Origin: JAQBYK01 sp964499425
GTDB taxonomy: Bacteria > Patescibacteriota > Gracilibacteria > UBA1369 > LOWO2-01-FULL-3
DNA: 44,200 nucleotides
Assembly: GCA_964499425.1 (NCBI GenBank)
Contig: CAZCLD010000005.1
Span: forward strand, 1-44,200
Direction: 5' to 3'
This document shows positions 31,494 through 39,659 of this stretch, in pieces (positions within the stretch are counted from its first letter, which is position 1; each line of letters begins with the position of its first letter). The translations under genes were made by a program, and so were the position numbers. Under the pieces are notes generated by a model, which was not told where the DNA came from, did not search any database, and worked only from the letters and a program-made list of their open reading frames with translations.

Positions 31494-32216
31494 ATGACTG
31501 ACTTAGAAAAGAAGTTATGGAAGCGGGCAAACCGGTATGTTCGAATTCTCAGATTCATCCCTTTTATCAGGATGGTAGCGGTTTGCAATAATTTGGCTTT
31601 TTCTAAGATTGATGGGGAGAGCGATATTGATCTTTTTATTGTTGCGAGATCGGGGAGGCTCTTTACTGCGAGGATTCTTGTTACCCTTTTGTTCCAGATC
31701 TTGGGTGTAAGACGGCATGGGCAAAAGGTTGCGAGACGATTTTGTTTGAGTTTCTTTGTGGATGATAGTGTTCTTAATTTGTCTGGTATTGCAATTGAAC
31801 GTGACATTTATCTCGCTTTTTGGATTGCGAGTATGAAGCCTATTATAGACGATGGTGTATCTGGTGAGTTTCTGGCTGCAAATTCCTGGGTGAAGCGATA
31901 TTTTGAGGATGTAGTTGTTCTTGATAGAAGTCGTGTGATTAGAGGTGGTGGAGTTTTGAGAAGTGTTTTTCGGTGGATTTTAGCTGGGCGGTTTGGTGAC
32001 TTGATTGAAAAGTGGATGCGAAATTGGCAGATGAAGAGGGCTCGAGCAAAGGTCAAGAGGGCCGGTGAAAATGCTAGTTTGATTGTGGAGGAGAATATCT
32101 TGAAATTTCATAATGTCGATCGGAGGCGTGAGTACCGAAATCAGTGGTTTAGAACTTATGGTGAGGATGCAAAATTACGAAAAGAAGCATTTTTGAGGTT
32201 AAATGTTGAAATGTAG
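31494..32216 (+). CDS. Nucleotidyltransferase-domain protein (Pol-beta superfamily)
   Basis: 240 residues from ATG 31494. The sequence NNLAFSKIDGESDIDLFIVARSG (about 30-52; two adjacent parts) carries the G-E-S-D-I-D motif of the Pol-beta/MNT nucleotidyltransferase fold, with D-x-D metal ligands. The remainder is basic and helical (GRFGDLIEKWMRNWQMKRARAKVKR region). Relatives in CPR genomes are annotated only as nucleotidyltransferase domain proteins. It may transfer NMP to an unknown target. There is no HEPN partner next door, so a toxin-antitoxin role is not supported. Confidence 0.75.
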   Translation: MTDLEKKLWKRANRYVRILRFIPFIRMVAVCNNLAFSKIDGESDIDLFIVARSGRLFTARILVTLLFQILGVRRHGQKVARRFCLSFFVDDSVLNLSGIAIERDIYLAFWIASMKPIIDDGVSGEFLAANSWVKRYFEDVVVLDRSRVIRGGGVLRSVFRWILAGRFGDLIEKWMRNWQMKRARAKVKRAGENASLIVEENILKFHNVDRRREYRNQWFRTYGEDAKLRKEAFLRLNVEM

Positions 32217-32281
32217 GCTTTTGTACATAGTTGTTCTTCGCTGGCGAAAGCCACCCCTTTTCTTGCCTTGTTTAGGCTGAT

Positions 32282-33610
32282 CTATGCTTTGCTTCTCAAG
32301 TTTAGGTTTATCGCTGTCCCGTTAAACCCATACTCCTTGCGGATCTCGTTTTCGAGATAACGGGGATAGGAGAAATGGAGATCTGATGCATTTTTGAAGA
32401 ACATGACGAACTTGGGTGGAGCCGTGTCGACTTGGCTGGCGTACATGAATTTTGGTTTTCTGATTTTACGGCTTGCAGGGAGGTGTTTTTGGGTAATTTT
32501 TTGAATGAATGAATTTAACTCAGCGGTTGAAATTCTCTTTTCTCTTTCCTTTATTATTTCGTCTGCCTGTACAAGGATTTCATAGGTGTTTCTTTTGTTT
32601 TTTGCTGATACAAATACGATTGGGGCCCATGGTACGAATGAAAATCGTCGTCTTAACCTTGATATGATGCGGTTTCTTACTGTTTCTCCTTTCTCCAGAA
32701 GATCGATTTTGTTTATAACGATCATTAATCCTTTCTCTTCTGCTAGAGCAAATTCTGCAATATGGCAATCCTGACTTGTAATCCCCTGCTCGCCGTCGAT
32801 TAATAGCACCACTATATCGGATCTTTCTATTGCTTTTAGGGCACGGAGGGCGCTGAATTTTTCGATGCCCACTTTTGTTTTGCCTGGTCTCTTTAGGCCG
32901 GCTGTATCGATGAGGTTGTATTTTGTACCTTCGTACTCAATTTCTGTGTCGGTAGCGTCCCGTGTTGTCCCAGGGATATCTGATACTATAACTTTTTCAG
33001 ATCCGAGAAGTGCGTTTACGAGTGATGATTTGCCGGCGTTGGGCTTTCCTAGGATGCAGATGTTTGTGAGATCTGAGGGAGCTTTTTTTTTTGAGCTTGA
33101 AAATTTGAGACCTTTCAGGTCTTTGTGGATGCGTTCTTTTAATTCATCTATTCCGTGTTTGTGTATTGCTGATATTTTGATTGCATCGCCGAATCCGAGC
33201 TCATATAGGTTGAAGGCGTTTTCTTCCAAACTTTCATTGTCGGCTTTGTTTGCGATGAAAATAACTGGTTTCTTGGATTTTCTTAGGATCTCGGCGGCAG
33301 TGAAATCGTCAACTGTGAGTTCCTGGCTTATGTCTACTATAAATAGGGTGAGATCTGCGTCTTGTATAGCGATGTTTGCTTGGGATTGTATGTCTGCTTC
33401 TATGTTTTCCTGTTTTCCATATTCAAGTCCGCCGGTGTCTACAAGTAGAGTTTCTATGCCATTGCACTCGAATTTTTGTGAAATACGGTCGCGCGTTGTG
33501 CCTGCTTCGTGAGCAACTACAGCATGACGTTTACCGATTAACCGGTTAAAGAGGGTTGATTTTCCGACATTTGGGCGACCTATTATGGCCACCGTCGGCG
33601 ACGGGTCCAT
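32282..33610 (-). CDS. der: Der (EngA), double-GTPase ribosome assembly factor
   Basis: 442 residues, with two G domains in tandem: the first has GRPNVGKSTLFNRL, TTRDRI, DTGGLEYG and NKADN; the second GKPNAGKSSLVNAL, TTRDATDTEI, DTAGLKRPGK and NKIDLL. A KH-like C-terminal domain (about 350-442) follows. Der acts in 50S biogenesis. Together with obg and rluD it gives the window several ribosome-maturation genes. The most convincing -10 (TATACT) is about 26 nt upstream of the ATG, so a short leader is expected. Confidence 0.97.
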   Translation of the reverse strand: MDPSPTVAIIGRPNVGKSTLFNRLIGKRHAVVAHEAGTTRDRISQKFECNGIETLLVDTGGLEYGKQENIEADIQSQANIAIQDADLTLFIVDISQELTVDDFTAAEILRKSKKPVIFIANKADNESLEENAFNLYELGFGDAIKISAIHKHGIDELKERIHKDLKGLKFSSSKKKAPSDLTNICILGKPNAGKSSLVNALLGSEKVIVSDIPGTTRDATDTEIEYEGTKYNLIDTAGLKRPGKTKVGIEKFSALRALKAIERSDIVVLLIDGEQGITSQDCHIAEFALAEEKGLMIVINKIDLLEKGETVRNRIISRLRRRFSFVPWAPIVFVSAKNKRNTYEILVQADEIIKEREKRISTAELNSFIQKITQKHLPASRKIRKPKFMYASQVDTAPPKFVMFFKNASDLHFSYPRYLENEIRKEYGFNGTAINLNLRSKA

Positions 33611-33651
33611 TTTCTAAGAGTGTTAAAGTGTTAGCTAGTATAGCCCGGGGC

Positions 33652-33680
33652 TTTAAAAAATCAAGGTATTATGGTATAAT
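33652..33680 (+). promoter_or_regulatory. Promoter of the pilin-like gene
   Basis: TTTAAA (33652-33657), 17-nt spacer, TG-g-TATAAT extended -10 (33672-33680). The ATG is 22 nt further downstream, with a weak GGA before it. Confidence 0.6.
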
Positions 33681-33702
33681 ACAGGGAAATAATTGGATAA
33701 AT

Positions 33703-34227
33703 ATGCGCAAATTTTTGGCCATAATTGCAGTAGTGTTTATGTTTGGTGCTCAGTCGAGTGTTGTTTTTGCGGTGGACGGGACGATTTTGCCTGAGCCGAC
33801 TACACCTGCTTATTCTGACACAGAAAACAATGAGACTGTGTTTGCTTGCAGGGGTTTGATGAATCAAGTTGAAGCTTTCGATGAGGATAAGAAAAAGGAG
33901 ATCTTTGCTGGAGACTGGAATGTATCCCATCAAGGAGGTTTTGCCTATACTGCTTATGATATTTTAGCATGTGGCGTCAAAACGGGAAATATCAAACTCT
34001 GGATGATGCCTTATTATATCCGTTATATATTGCAGTTTGCTATTGGTCTTGCAGGTCTAATTGCAGTTGGTGGAGTTGTTTATGGTGGATACCTTTATCT
34101 CTTTGCGGGAGTCTCTGAGGATAAGGATAAAGGAAAGAAGGCTATTATGTATGGGGTGGCCGGTATGGTGATTACTATGGTGGCTTGGGCCTTTGTGAAT
34201 ATCGTCTTGGCTGTACTTACAAGCTAG
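33703..34227 (+). CDS. TrbC/VirB2-like pilin-type membrane protein
   Basis: 174 residues from ATG 33703. Signal peptide at the N-terminus (KFLAIIAVVFMFGAQSSVVFA, read from residue 3). A linker of about 85 residues holds two Cys (FACRGLM and ILACGVK), then two transmembrane helices with a short charged turn: IRYILQFAIGLAGLIAVGGV, YGGYLYLFAGVSEDKDKGKK, AIMYGVAGMVITMVAWAFVN. This two-helix hairpin with a charged loop is characteristic of VirB2/TrbC pilins and of related small Patescibacteria proteins. No type IV secretion genes are adjacent. The role may be in surface appendages or DNA uptake, but this is not proven. Confidence 0.65.
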   Translation: MRKFLAIIAVVFMFGAQSSVVFAVDGTILPEPTTPAYSDTENNETVFACRGLMNQVEAFDEDKKKEIFAGDWNVSHQGGFAYTAYDILACGVKTGNIKLWMMPYYIRYILQFAIGLAGLIAVGGVVYGGYLYLFAGVSEDKDKGKKAIMYGVAGMVITMVAWAFVNIVLAVLTS

Positions 34228-35335
34228 CTTGATGGTCTTTCCATTTTAGGCGTAGAAGGTTCATGAATTTCTTTCTGAACTCTTTTTCATCAAACGTTGC
34301 TGCGTGTGCTTGGAGAGTCTTTGTTCGGAAGTTCCTTTTTGATTTTTGATATTCAAGAATGGCTTTTCGGAGACTGCCGACGTCTTGTTTATTAAAGAAT
34401 ATGCCGGTTTTGTCTTTGATTACTGAGTCGAGTGCTCCACCCTGATTGAAAGCGATTACAGGTCTTCCGGAGGCCATTGCTTCGAGAGGAGTTATGCCAA
34501 AATCTTCCAGTTGTGGGAAGATGAGGGCTTCACATTCACTATAAAGCTGTTGAAGATATTTTTCACTTGTGTAGCCTAGGAACTCAATATTGTCTTTGGC
34601 TTTCATTCTTAGCTCGTTTTCCATAATTCCGGTTCCTACGATTTTGAGAGGGAGGCCCATTTTGTTGAAGGTCTCTACAATAATGTCGAATCTCTTGTAT
34701 GGGGTTAGTCTTCCAACTGCCAAAAAATAATTCTTATGCTTTGATGATTTGTAATTGGATGTCTTTATCATCGGATGGATGACAGAGGAATCCCTCTTAT
34801 AGTATTTCTTGATTCTTTTTTGGGTGGTGGTGGAATTTGCGATAAAGTGATCTACCCTATCGGCTGATAGTCGATCCCACATTCGTATTTTGTGAATGCG
34901 TTTCTTTGCGAATCTCTTGAAAAGTGGATTCATCTTGTAATCACTAATGTAGCTGTGCCAATTATCCCAGGCGTAGCGCATGGGTGTGTGGCAATAGCAA
35001 AGATGTAGAGTCTCAGGTTTTGTAATGACTCCTTTGGCGCAGGCATGTGAGCTGGAGATTACAATGTCGTAATCGCTCAGATCAAAAAGCTCGTAAGCAT
35101 AGGGCATTAGGCCAAGATAAAGTTGGTGGCGAGTTTTTGAAAACGGCAGGTTTTGAATAAACGAGGTGTGTATGAGGGCTTTCTCGAATCCAGGTAATTT
35201 GTCAGGATTGAAGATTGAGGTGTGAATCGGTGCATCCTTAAACATCTTGTGCAGTACGAGATTGACTTTTTCTGCACCTCCAGGGTTTGTCATCCAATCG
35301 AAAACGAGGGCAACTTTTGCTTCGGACAGACTCAT
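34217..35335 (-). CDS. GT4 family glycosyltransferase
   Basis: 372 residues. GT-B fold: N-terminal VALVFDWMTNPGGAEKVN, central VGRLTPYKRFDIIVETF, and the C-terminal nucleotide-sugar motif CEALIFPQLEDFGITPLEAMASG (E-x7-E region, shown as adjacent parts), then GRPVIAFNQGGA. Such enzymes transfer sugars to lipid-linked glycans or exopolysaccharide in the cytosol. Donor and acceptor unknown. The 3' end overlaps the pilin-like gene by 11 bp. Confidence 0.9.
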   Translation of the reverse strand: MSLSEAKVALVFDWMTNPGGAEKVNLVLHKMFKDAPIHTSIFNPDKLPGFEKALIHTSFIQNLPFSKTRHQLYLGLMPYAYELFDLSDYDIVISSSHACAKGVITKPETLHLCYCHTPMRYAWDNWHSYISDYKMNPLFKRFAKKRIHKIRMWDRLSADRVDHFIANSTTTQKRIKKYYKRDSSVIHPMIKTSNYKSSKHKNYFLAVGRLTPYKRFDIIVETFNKMGLPLKIVGTGIMENELRMKAKDNIEFLGYTSEKYLQQLYSECEALIFPQLEDFGITPLEAMASGRPVIAFNQGGALDSVIKDKTGIFFNKQDVGSLRKAILEYQKSKRNFRTKTLQAHAATFDEKEFRKKFMNLLRLKWKDHQASL

Positions 35336-35370
35336 GCAACCAATTTACCCTAAGTTTTCTTTTTAGCCAA
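35336..35370 (-). promoter_or_regulatory. Promoter of the GT4 gene inside the prsW 3' end
   Basis: Minus strand: TTGGCT (35365-35370) - 17 nt - TAAATT (35342-35347) - 6 nt - ATG. The -35 lies within the final codons of the PrsW-like gene. Leaderless geometry again. Confidence 0.45.
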
Positions 35371-36597
35371 AAGTTCTTGTATTTTGCCTTGGGTTTTTCT
35401 GAATTCATCTTGCTCCTTCTTCTGCTGAGCGACCTTTTCTGCGATCATTTTTTTGACTTTTGCAAACATTTCTTTTTCCTGAGTGTACTTTGAAAGAACG
35501 CTCTGCTGTTTTGCAGTGAGTTCGTCGTTTGATTTTATTACTGTCGAGAGGATCTTTTTGTATGGATCAGCGTTATCCATCGCGTCTAAGGCTTTAGCCT
35601 TGAAGAGTTTTACGACTGAGTTGTCAGGGTCTCTTTCGAGGAGTCTTTCACATACATGCAAGACGTCGACGTAGTTTTTTTGTTGGGTCCACATTCCGAG
35701 TAGTTCAACGACAACATCTTTGTTTTTCTTGGCTATTGTGGAAGGTCTTTTTGTTTTTGGATCAACTGCAAGGATGAGGCTTCCCGCTTTTCGACTTAGC
35801 AAAAATTTCACGTAAATAAACCCGCAGACCACGAATATTACTACTGGAAGAATTATGTTGAATTGGAGTAGGAAATTGAAGGCTGCGTGTAATCCAATTG
35901 CGATGAATAGGCCTTTTACTACTGTTTTCTGGCGGAACCCTTCTTCCAGTGGGAGTTTGAATATTTTTGATATTGCTCTTGTGGCCCAGGTTGTTCCTTC
36001 TGTGAGCTGTTTTGCTTTTGTCATGACCATCGAAAATTTGCCTATTCCGTAATAGTAGCCAAAGACTCCCGAAAAGATCATGTGTGCACACATTGTAAAG
36101 ATTGACCTGAAGGCGTACATGCCAATTAATTCACCATCGGAAATGCTGGGCCAAAATTCATAGAGATAATAAATATTTTCCGTAAATGCGAATCCGAGTG
36201 CTGCAACTAGGCTGTATCTTATTGAGTGATTTACCTTTCTTATTAGAATTGTCCTATTGTCGACAGCTTTTACTACAAATAATTTGATTATTTCTTCCAT
36301 TGCTCCAAATAGCACAAACATTGCAATGAACATTGCGCTTTGTGTTTGTATGTTGTCTTCGATGAATGCCGCAAGGTCAAATTGTGGAAATTTGTCCCAG
36401 ACGTATTGCAGGCCGAGTAAGGCTGGTGCGGTAAAACAGCCAAGCAGAAATATTATTGCGACTGTTTTTTTGCTGTGCTCACCTTTTCTGAAGAAAATAT
36501 AGATCCAGATTGCGACTGGAAGTGCCGCAAAAAATGCAGATGCTGTTAAAAGTAGTGCTGGATTATCGGATATTGCATCAAGGATATTTGAAAGCAT
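35350..36597 (-). CDS. PrsW-family intramembrane glutamic protease with extended C-terminus
   Basis: 415 residues. The first 265 or so hold about eight transmembrane helices and the family signatures: GAMEEIIKLFVV (E-E-x-x-K), GFAFTENIYYLYEF (F-x-x-x-E-N), MIFSGVFGYYYG (after a conserved His) and GLHAAFNFLLQ. Bacillus PrsW makes the site-1 cut in the anti-sigma factor RsiW; targets elsewhere vary. The C-terminal 150 residues are cytoplasmic, include a TPR-like helical stretch and end in a long charged coiled coil (VAQQKKEQDEFRKTQ). It lies next to a STAS/kinase pair that may belong to a stress response, which is suggestive only. Confidence 0.85.
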   Translation of the reverse strand: MLSNILDAISDNPALLLTASAFFAALPVAIWIYIFFRKGEHSKKTVAIIFLLGCFTAPALLGLQYVWDKFPQFDLAAFIEDNIQTQSAMFIAMFVLFGAMEEIIKLFVVKAVDNRTILIRKVNHSIRYSLVAALGFAFTENIYYLYEFWPSISDGELIGMYAFRSIFTMCAHMIFSGVFGYYYGIGKFSMVMTKAKQLTEGTTWATRAISKIFKLPLEEGFRQKTVVKGLFIAIGLHAAFNFLLQFNIILPVVIFVVCGFIYVKFLLSRKAGSLILAVDPKTKRPSTIAKKNKDVVVELLGMWTQQKNYVDVLHVCERLLERDPDNSVVKLFKAKALDAMDNADPYKKILSTVIKSNDELTAKQQSVLSKYTQEKEMFAKVKKMIAEKVAQQKKEQDEFRKTQGKIQELLAKKKT

Positions 36598-36641
36598 TCT
36601 TTTTGGCTCATTATTTTGTTTTTATTTCAAGGGGTTTGACC

Positions 36642-37406
36642 TTAGGCAGCTGGTGCTGGTGGGTCTGCTGGTTTTTCAGGTGCAGGTGTTGCAGGTGCTT
36701 CGGCTGCGGGTGCCGCTGGGGCTGCAGGAGCTGGTGCTTCTGCGGCTGGAGCTGCGGGTGCAGCTGGCGCTTCAGGAGCTGGTGCTTCCGCTGCTGGGGC
36801 CGCTGGTGCTTCAGGCGCTGGTGCGGGTGTTTCTGCGGCTGGAGCTGCGGGTGCAGCTGGCGCTTCAGGAGCTGGTGCTTCCGCTGCTGGGGCCGCTGGT
36901 GCTTCAGGCGCTGGTGCGGGTGTTTCGGCTGCAGGTGCAGCAGGCGCTGCTGGTTCTGCAGGTGCAGGAGCTGGTGCTTCCGCTGCTGGGGCCGCTGGTG
37001 CCGCAGCTGCGTCTGCTAGTGCGGTTGCAGCACTTGAGCCTGATATATAGGTTTTTCCCTCATCCATTGTGTTAAAAGTCTTAATTAACTGGGTTAAACC
37101 AACTACTTGCAATATGTCTATAATATTTGGTTGGGCCATTGCTATCGCTATCAATCCTCCTGATTGTGTGATTTTCCCATATAAATCAGTAATATACCCT
37201 ATGGATTTACTATTCATGTATTCAAGTCTTTCCATATCTATGAGTAGACTAAGATTTTTGGGTGTAGCTTCAACCAATTTATAGATCTCTTGGATCTTTT
37301 CATCGATATTGCTTTCGTCCAGTTGTCCAGCAATGTGAACAATTTTTAGAGTTTTGTCTGGACTAGTACTTGCTAAGTCTTCGACAGTTATAGTTGCTTC
37401 AGTCAT
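36642..37406 (-). CDS. STAS-domain protein (anti-sigma antagonist type) with Pro/Ala tail
   Basis: 254 residues. Residues 1-120 are a STAS domain: IVHIAGQLDESNID, SLLIDMERLEYMNSKSIGYI, GGLIAIAMAQPNIIDILQ. Ser66 aligns with the Ser phosphorylated in SpoIIAA (M-N-S-K-S-I-G against M-D-S-S-G-L-G). Residues about 128-254 are almost only Ala, Pro and Glu, with a 31-residue unit repeated exactly at DNA level. The tail should be an extended, flexible rod. The partner kinase lies 11 bp upstream. Such a long PAE tail on a STAS protein is unusual. Confidence 0.85.
   Translation of the reverse strand: MTEATITVEDLASTSPDKTLKIVHIAGQLDESNIDEKIQEIYKLVEATPKNLSLLIDMERLEYMNSKSIGYITDLYGKITQSGGLIAIAMAQPNIIDILQVVGLTQLIKTFNTMDEGKTYISGSSAATALADAAAAPAAPAAEAPAPAPAEPAAPAAPAAETPAPAPEAPAAPAAEAPAPEAPAAPAAPAAETPAPAPEAPAAPAAEAPAPEAPAAPAAPAAEAPAPAAPAAPAAEAPATPAPEKPADPPAPAA
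36741..36926 (-). repeat. Two perfect 93-bp tandem repeats in the STAS tail
   Basis: Positions 36741-36833 and 36834-36926 are identical, each coding 31 residues of Ala/Pro/Glu. Partial, degenerate copies flank them. The local GC content is far above the surroundings. The exact identity shows recent duplication or conversion, and copy number may vary between cells. Confidence 0.9.
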
Positions 37407-37417
37407 ATTTATGAGGG

Positions 37418-37942
37418 TTATTGCTGGGTTGGTACAGCTTTTATTTGAGGTTGTGCAGGAAGTGTTTCTGCTTTTCGTTCATCTTTAAGATACTTTCTTA
37501 CTCGGACTCTTATTCCTCCTTCTTTTCGATCTGAGAAATCAATCTCATCTGTCCATTCTCCGATAATCTTTACGAGTCCCCTTCCTCTTATTCCTGTAAA
37601 AACATACCCTGGTTCCCTTCTTTCATCAAATAATTTTTTCAATCCAGCTGCGTTAGTTTTGTTTTTCCCTGTACCAGTGTCATCTATGAAAAGCTCAATA
37701 TATTGGTCTTTTTGGTAGATAAATGTGATCCTGATGTCACTTCCAGGTGAGGAACCATATTCGATAGCGTTATTACACAATTCGTCTACTACTGATTGAA
37801 AACGGAATGCCCATTTTTCAGGGAAACTAGTGGTGTTTTTTATGAGGTTTAGAGTGAAATCTCTTATCCCAGACATAAAATATGCACTAGTGGGCATAGT
37901 GATTGTGATTTTTGTTGTTTCTGGTATTTCTTCTACTGCCAT
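37418..37942 (-). CDS. Anti-sigma-factor type serine kinase (RsbW/SpoIIAB-like HATPase)
   Basis: 174 residues. The GHKL ATPase has an N box VVDELCNNAIEYG (52-63), G1 box IDDTGTGKN (86-94) and G2 box GIRGRGLVKII (117-127). A Pro/Gln-rich tail of about 20 residues follows. In partner-switch systems such kinases bind sigma factors and phosphorylate the STAS antagonist, encoded 11 bp downstream. No sigma factor or PP2C phosphatase is adjacent, so the output is unknown. Upstream is TG-t-TATAAT (37964-37969) with a 21-nt gap to the ATG. Confidence 0.88.
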   Translation of the reverse strand: MAVEEIPETTKITITMPTSAYFMSGIRDFTLNLIKNTTSFPEKWAFRFQSVVDELCNNAIEYGSSPGSDIRITFIYQKDQYIELFIDDTGTGKNKTNAAGLKKLFDERREPGYVFTGIRGRGLVKIIGEWTDEIDFSDRKEGGIRVRVRKYLKDERKAETLPAQPQIKAVPTQQ

Positions 37943-37983
37943 TTTTATTTTTTAGCTCTTAACATTATAACAGAATAACAGGT

Positions 37984-38229
37984 CTAGTTCAAGGGGTCAT
38001 CCTGGATTTTGCGTGATTGTCTAATGATTTCCTTGAATATCGCTTTTTCGTAGTTGGAGTCCAGTTTCTCTAGAATCTCCTTTTCTCTACTTGGATCTAT
38101 CTTTGGGAGTCCATTCTTATTCTTTATCTGTTTTATCTTGAGAACTTGGGAAGCTCTCTTCTGTAGAAGTTTTGCGATTTCACGGTCTATTTTGTCTATT
38201 TCTTGCCTGCTATACCTGATATTTTTCAT
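37984..38229 (-). CDS. Chorismate mutase, AroQ type
   Basis: 81 residues, the size of a free AroQ domain. Helix 1 reads RQEIDKIDREIAKLLQKRAS with the active-site Arg, then VLKIKQIKNKNGLPKIDPSREKEIL (two parts), with the Lys and the R-E-x-x-L pattern typical of the family. It converts chorismate to prephenate for Phe/Tyr, so it would compete with PabAB for chorismate. No other aromatic amino acid genes are near. It stands alone between the STAS/kinase pair and rpsB. Confidence 0.88.
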   Translation of the reverse strand: MKNIRYSRQEIDKIDREIAKLLQKRASQVLKIKQIKNKNGLPKIDPSREKEILEKLDSNYEKAIFKEIIRQSRKIQDDPLN

Positions 38230-38370
38230 TATTTGGCTTGCATTTAAGGTTTCTTTACATTAGATTAGCCTCGTTAAAATTTTATATCAAGTCTGTCTTT
38301 CAGCTTGTGTAATCCTGCCCTAGTGGTTAATGCACAAATTAATGAGAGATAGGCGTAAACCACAAGGATT

Positions 38371-39060
38371 ATGAGTAAAGATGAGCTTGAAAAAATGTTT
38401 GAAAATGCGGTGCATATCGGGCATCGTACCCATAAGTGGGATCCACGGATGAAGAAATTTATCCATGGAGAGCGGAATGGCGTGCATATTATCAATTTGG
38501 AGCGAACGGTTGAGTATTTTCAACGGGCTATGAAGTTCTTGGCAAAATCAGTTTCTGAGGGGAAAACTGTGCTTTTTGTTAGTACTAAGCCTCAATCGAT
38601 TAAGCTTCTTGAGGAGGCTGCGAGGAGTTGTAAGATGCCATATGTGGTTACTAAGTGGATTCCAGGTTTGCTAACTAATTTTTCAACGGTAAAGACTAGA
38701 ATAAAGTATCTGGCAGATTTAAAGGAGCAGGAAGAAAGTGGTGAATTTGAGAAATATACAAAGAAGGAAGCTTCAAAGTTACGGAAGGTAATTGATAAGC
38801 TTCAAACTTCACTTGGGGGTGTGCAGAATATGAAATCTGTGCCTGAAGTGGTCTTTGTTGTTGATACTGTTAGAGATGCGATTGTAGTTAAGGAAGCAAG
38901 GAAATTGGGGCTTCCTGTGATTGGAATTGTTGATACTAATGCTGATCCTACTGTTGTAGATTATCCTATCCCAGGAAATGATGATGCTGTTAAAGCTTTG
39001 AATTATTTTGTTGGAGAAATTACTGAGATTGTTAAGAAGTCTAGTAAAACTGCTAAATAA
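38371..39060 (+). CDS. rpsB: 30S ribosomal protein S2 (uS2)
   Basis: 229 residues. Family landmarks: MFENAVHIGHRTHKWDPRMKKFI (two parts), GVHIINLERT, ISTKPQ-like VSTKPQSIKLLEEAA, KWIPGLLTNFSTVK, VFVVDTVRDAIVVKEARKL, IPGNDDAVKALNYF. It has a short AAGGA before the ATG, one of the few Shine-Dalgarno-like sequences in the window. A 141-bp gap upstream contains a TGTAAT -10-like box (38308-38313) and a leader of about 50 nt; an S2 autoregulatory fold is not evident. Confidence 0.97.
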   Translation: MSKDELEKMFENAVHIGHRTHKWDPRMKKFIHGERNGVHIINLERTVEYFQRAMKFLAKSVSEGKTVLFVSTKPQSIKLLEEAARSCKMPYVVTKWIPGLLTNFSTVKTRIKYLADLKEQEESGEFEKYTKKEASKLRKVIDKLQTSLGGVQNMKSVPEVVFVVDTVRDAIVVKEARKLGLPVIGIVDTNADPTVVDYPIPGNDDAVKALNYFVGEITEIVKKSSKTAK

Positions 39061-39638
39061 TGCCCGACAAACCTCCTTCAACTCCTGTACAAACCCCTCT
39101 TGAAAGTGCGAAGGCCAAAATGGCCAGCCTTTCTGGAGAAAAGCGGTGGGCGATTTCTTGTTATATTCCTATAATCAATGTTATTACTTGTGTGCTGACC
39201 TCTGTAAGAATGGTAGGTAGTCAATTTTGTATGTTCCATGCTAGGCAGGGACTTGCCCTTTTTGGGCTTTGGTTTTTGACTATTCTCATTGCTCTTGTAA
39301 GTCCAACTCTGAGTTTGATGTTATGGGGCGTTGTATTGCTTCTGCATATCACAGGTGTTGTAATAGTTATTCAAAATAAGCAGACGCAGATACCTATCTT
39401 GGGACAACTTGCCATGAAAATTCCCGAAAAGCATATTTTTACTGTTTTGACAGGAAAGACTCCGGAGGCTAAGGTTGGTGCTGATGTGCCTACTGCTGGT
39501 GCTACACCTCCTGCTGGTCAGACGCAGGCTCAGCCTGAAGGACAGACTGGAGATCAACCTGCCGCTAATCCGCCTTCTGCAGGTGAGGCTCAACCAGCAC
39601 CTCCTACTCAAGATTCTGAGGAAAAAACTAATCAATAA
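39060..39638 (+). CDS. Membrane protein inserted between rpsB and tsf
   Basis: 192 residues. About three transmembrane helices lie between 28 and 107 (WAISCYIPIINVITCVLT; LALFGLWFLTILIALVSPT; LMLWGVVLLLHITGVVIVI), with FHARQGLALF between the first two as in small DUF4870/Tic20-like membrane proteins. The tail of about 55 residues is Pro/Gln/Ala-rich. Its ATG overlaps the rpsB stop (TAATG), so it is translationally coupled to S2. Function unknown. Its place in a ribosomal operon suggests constant expression. Confidence 0.75.
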   Translation: MPDKPPSTPVQTPLESAKAKMASLSGEKRWAISCYIPIINVITCVLTSVRMVGSQFCMFHARQGLALFGLWFLTILIALVSPTLSLMLWGVVLLLHITGVVIVIQNKQTQIPILGQLAMKIPEKHIFTVLTGKTPEAKVGADVPTAGATPPAGQTQAQPEGQTGDQPAANPPSAGEAQPAPPTQDSEEKTNQ

Positions 39639-39659
39639 ATTATTTTCTAATTAAAAACT

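Noticed and set aside
31494..32216. Toxin-antitoxin (MNT-HEPN) module at the nucleotidyltransferase gene
   Set aside because: No HEPN-type partner gene is adjacent and the protein is longer than typical MNT antitoxins.
32226..32245. CTTCGCTGGCGAAAG palindrome between the nucleotidyltransferase and der genes
   Set aside because: The stem is at most 4-5 bp with a tiny loop and no T-run; too weak to call a terminator.
36510..37075. Long open frames on the plus strand opposite the STAS tail, giving Trp/Cys/Arg-rich or Leu/Val/Gln-rich proteins
   Set aside because: They mirror the GC-rich Ala/Pro/Glu repeat of the real minus-strand gene; composition is purely repeat-driven and no start signal is present.
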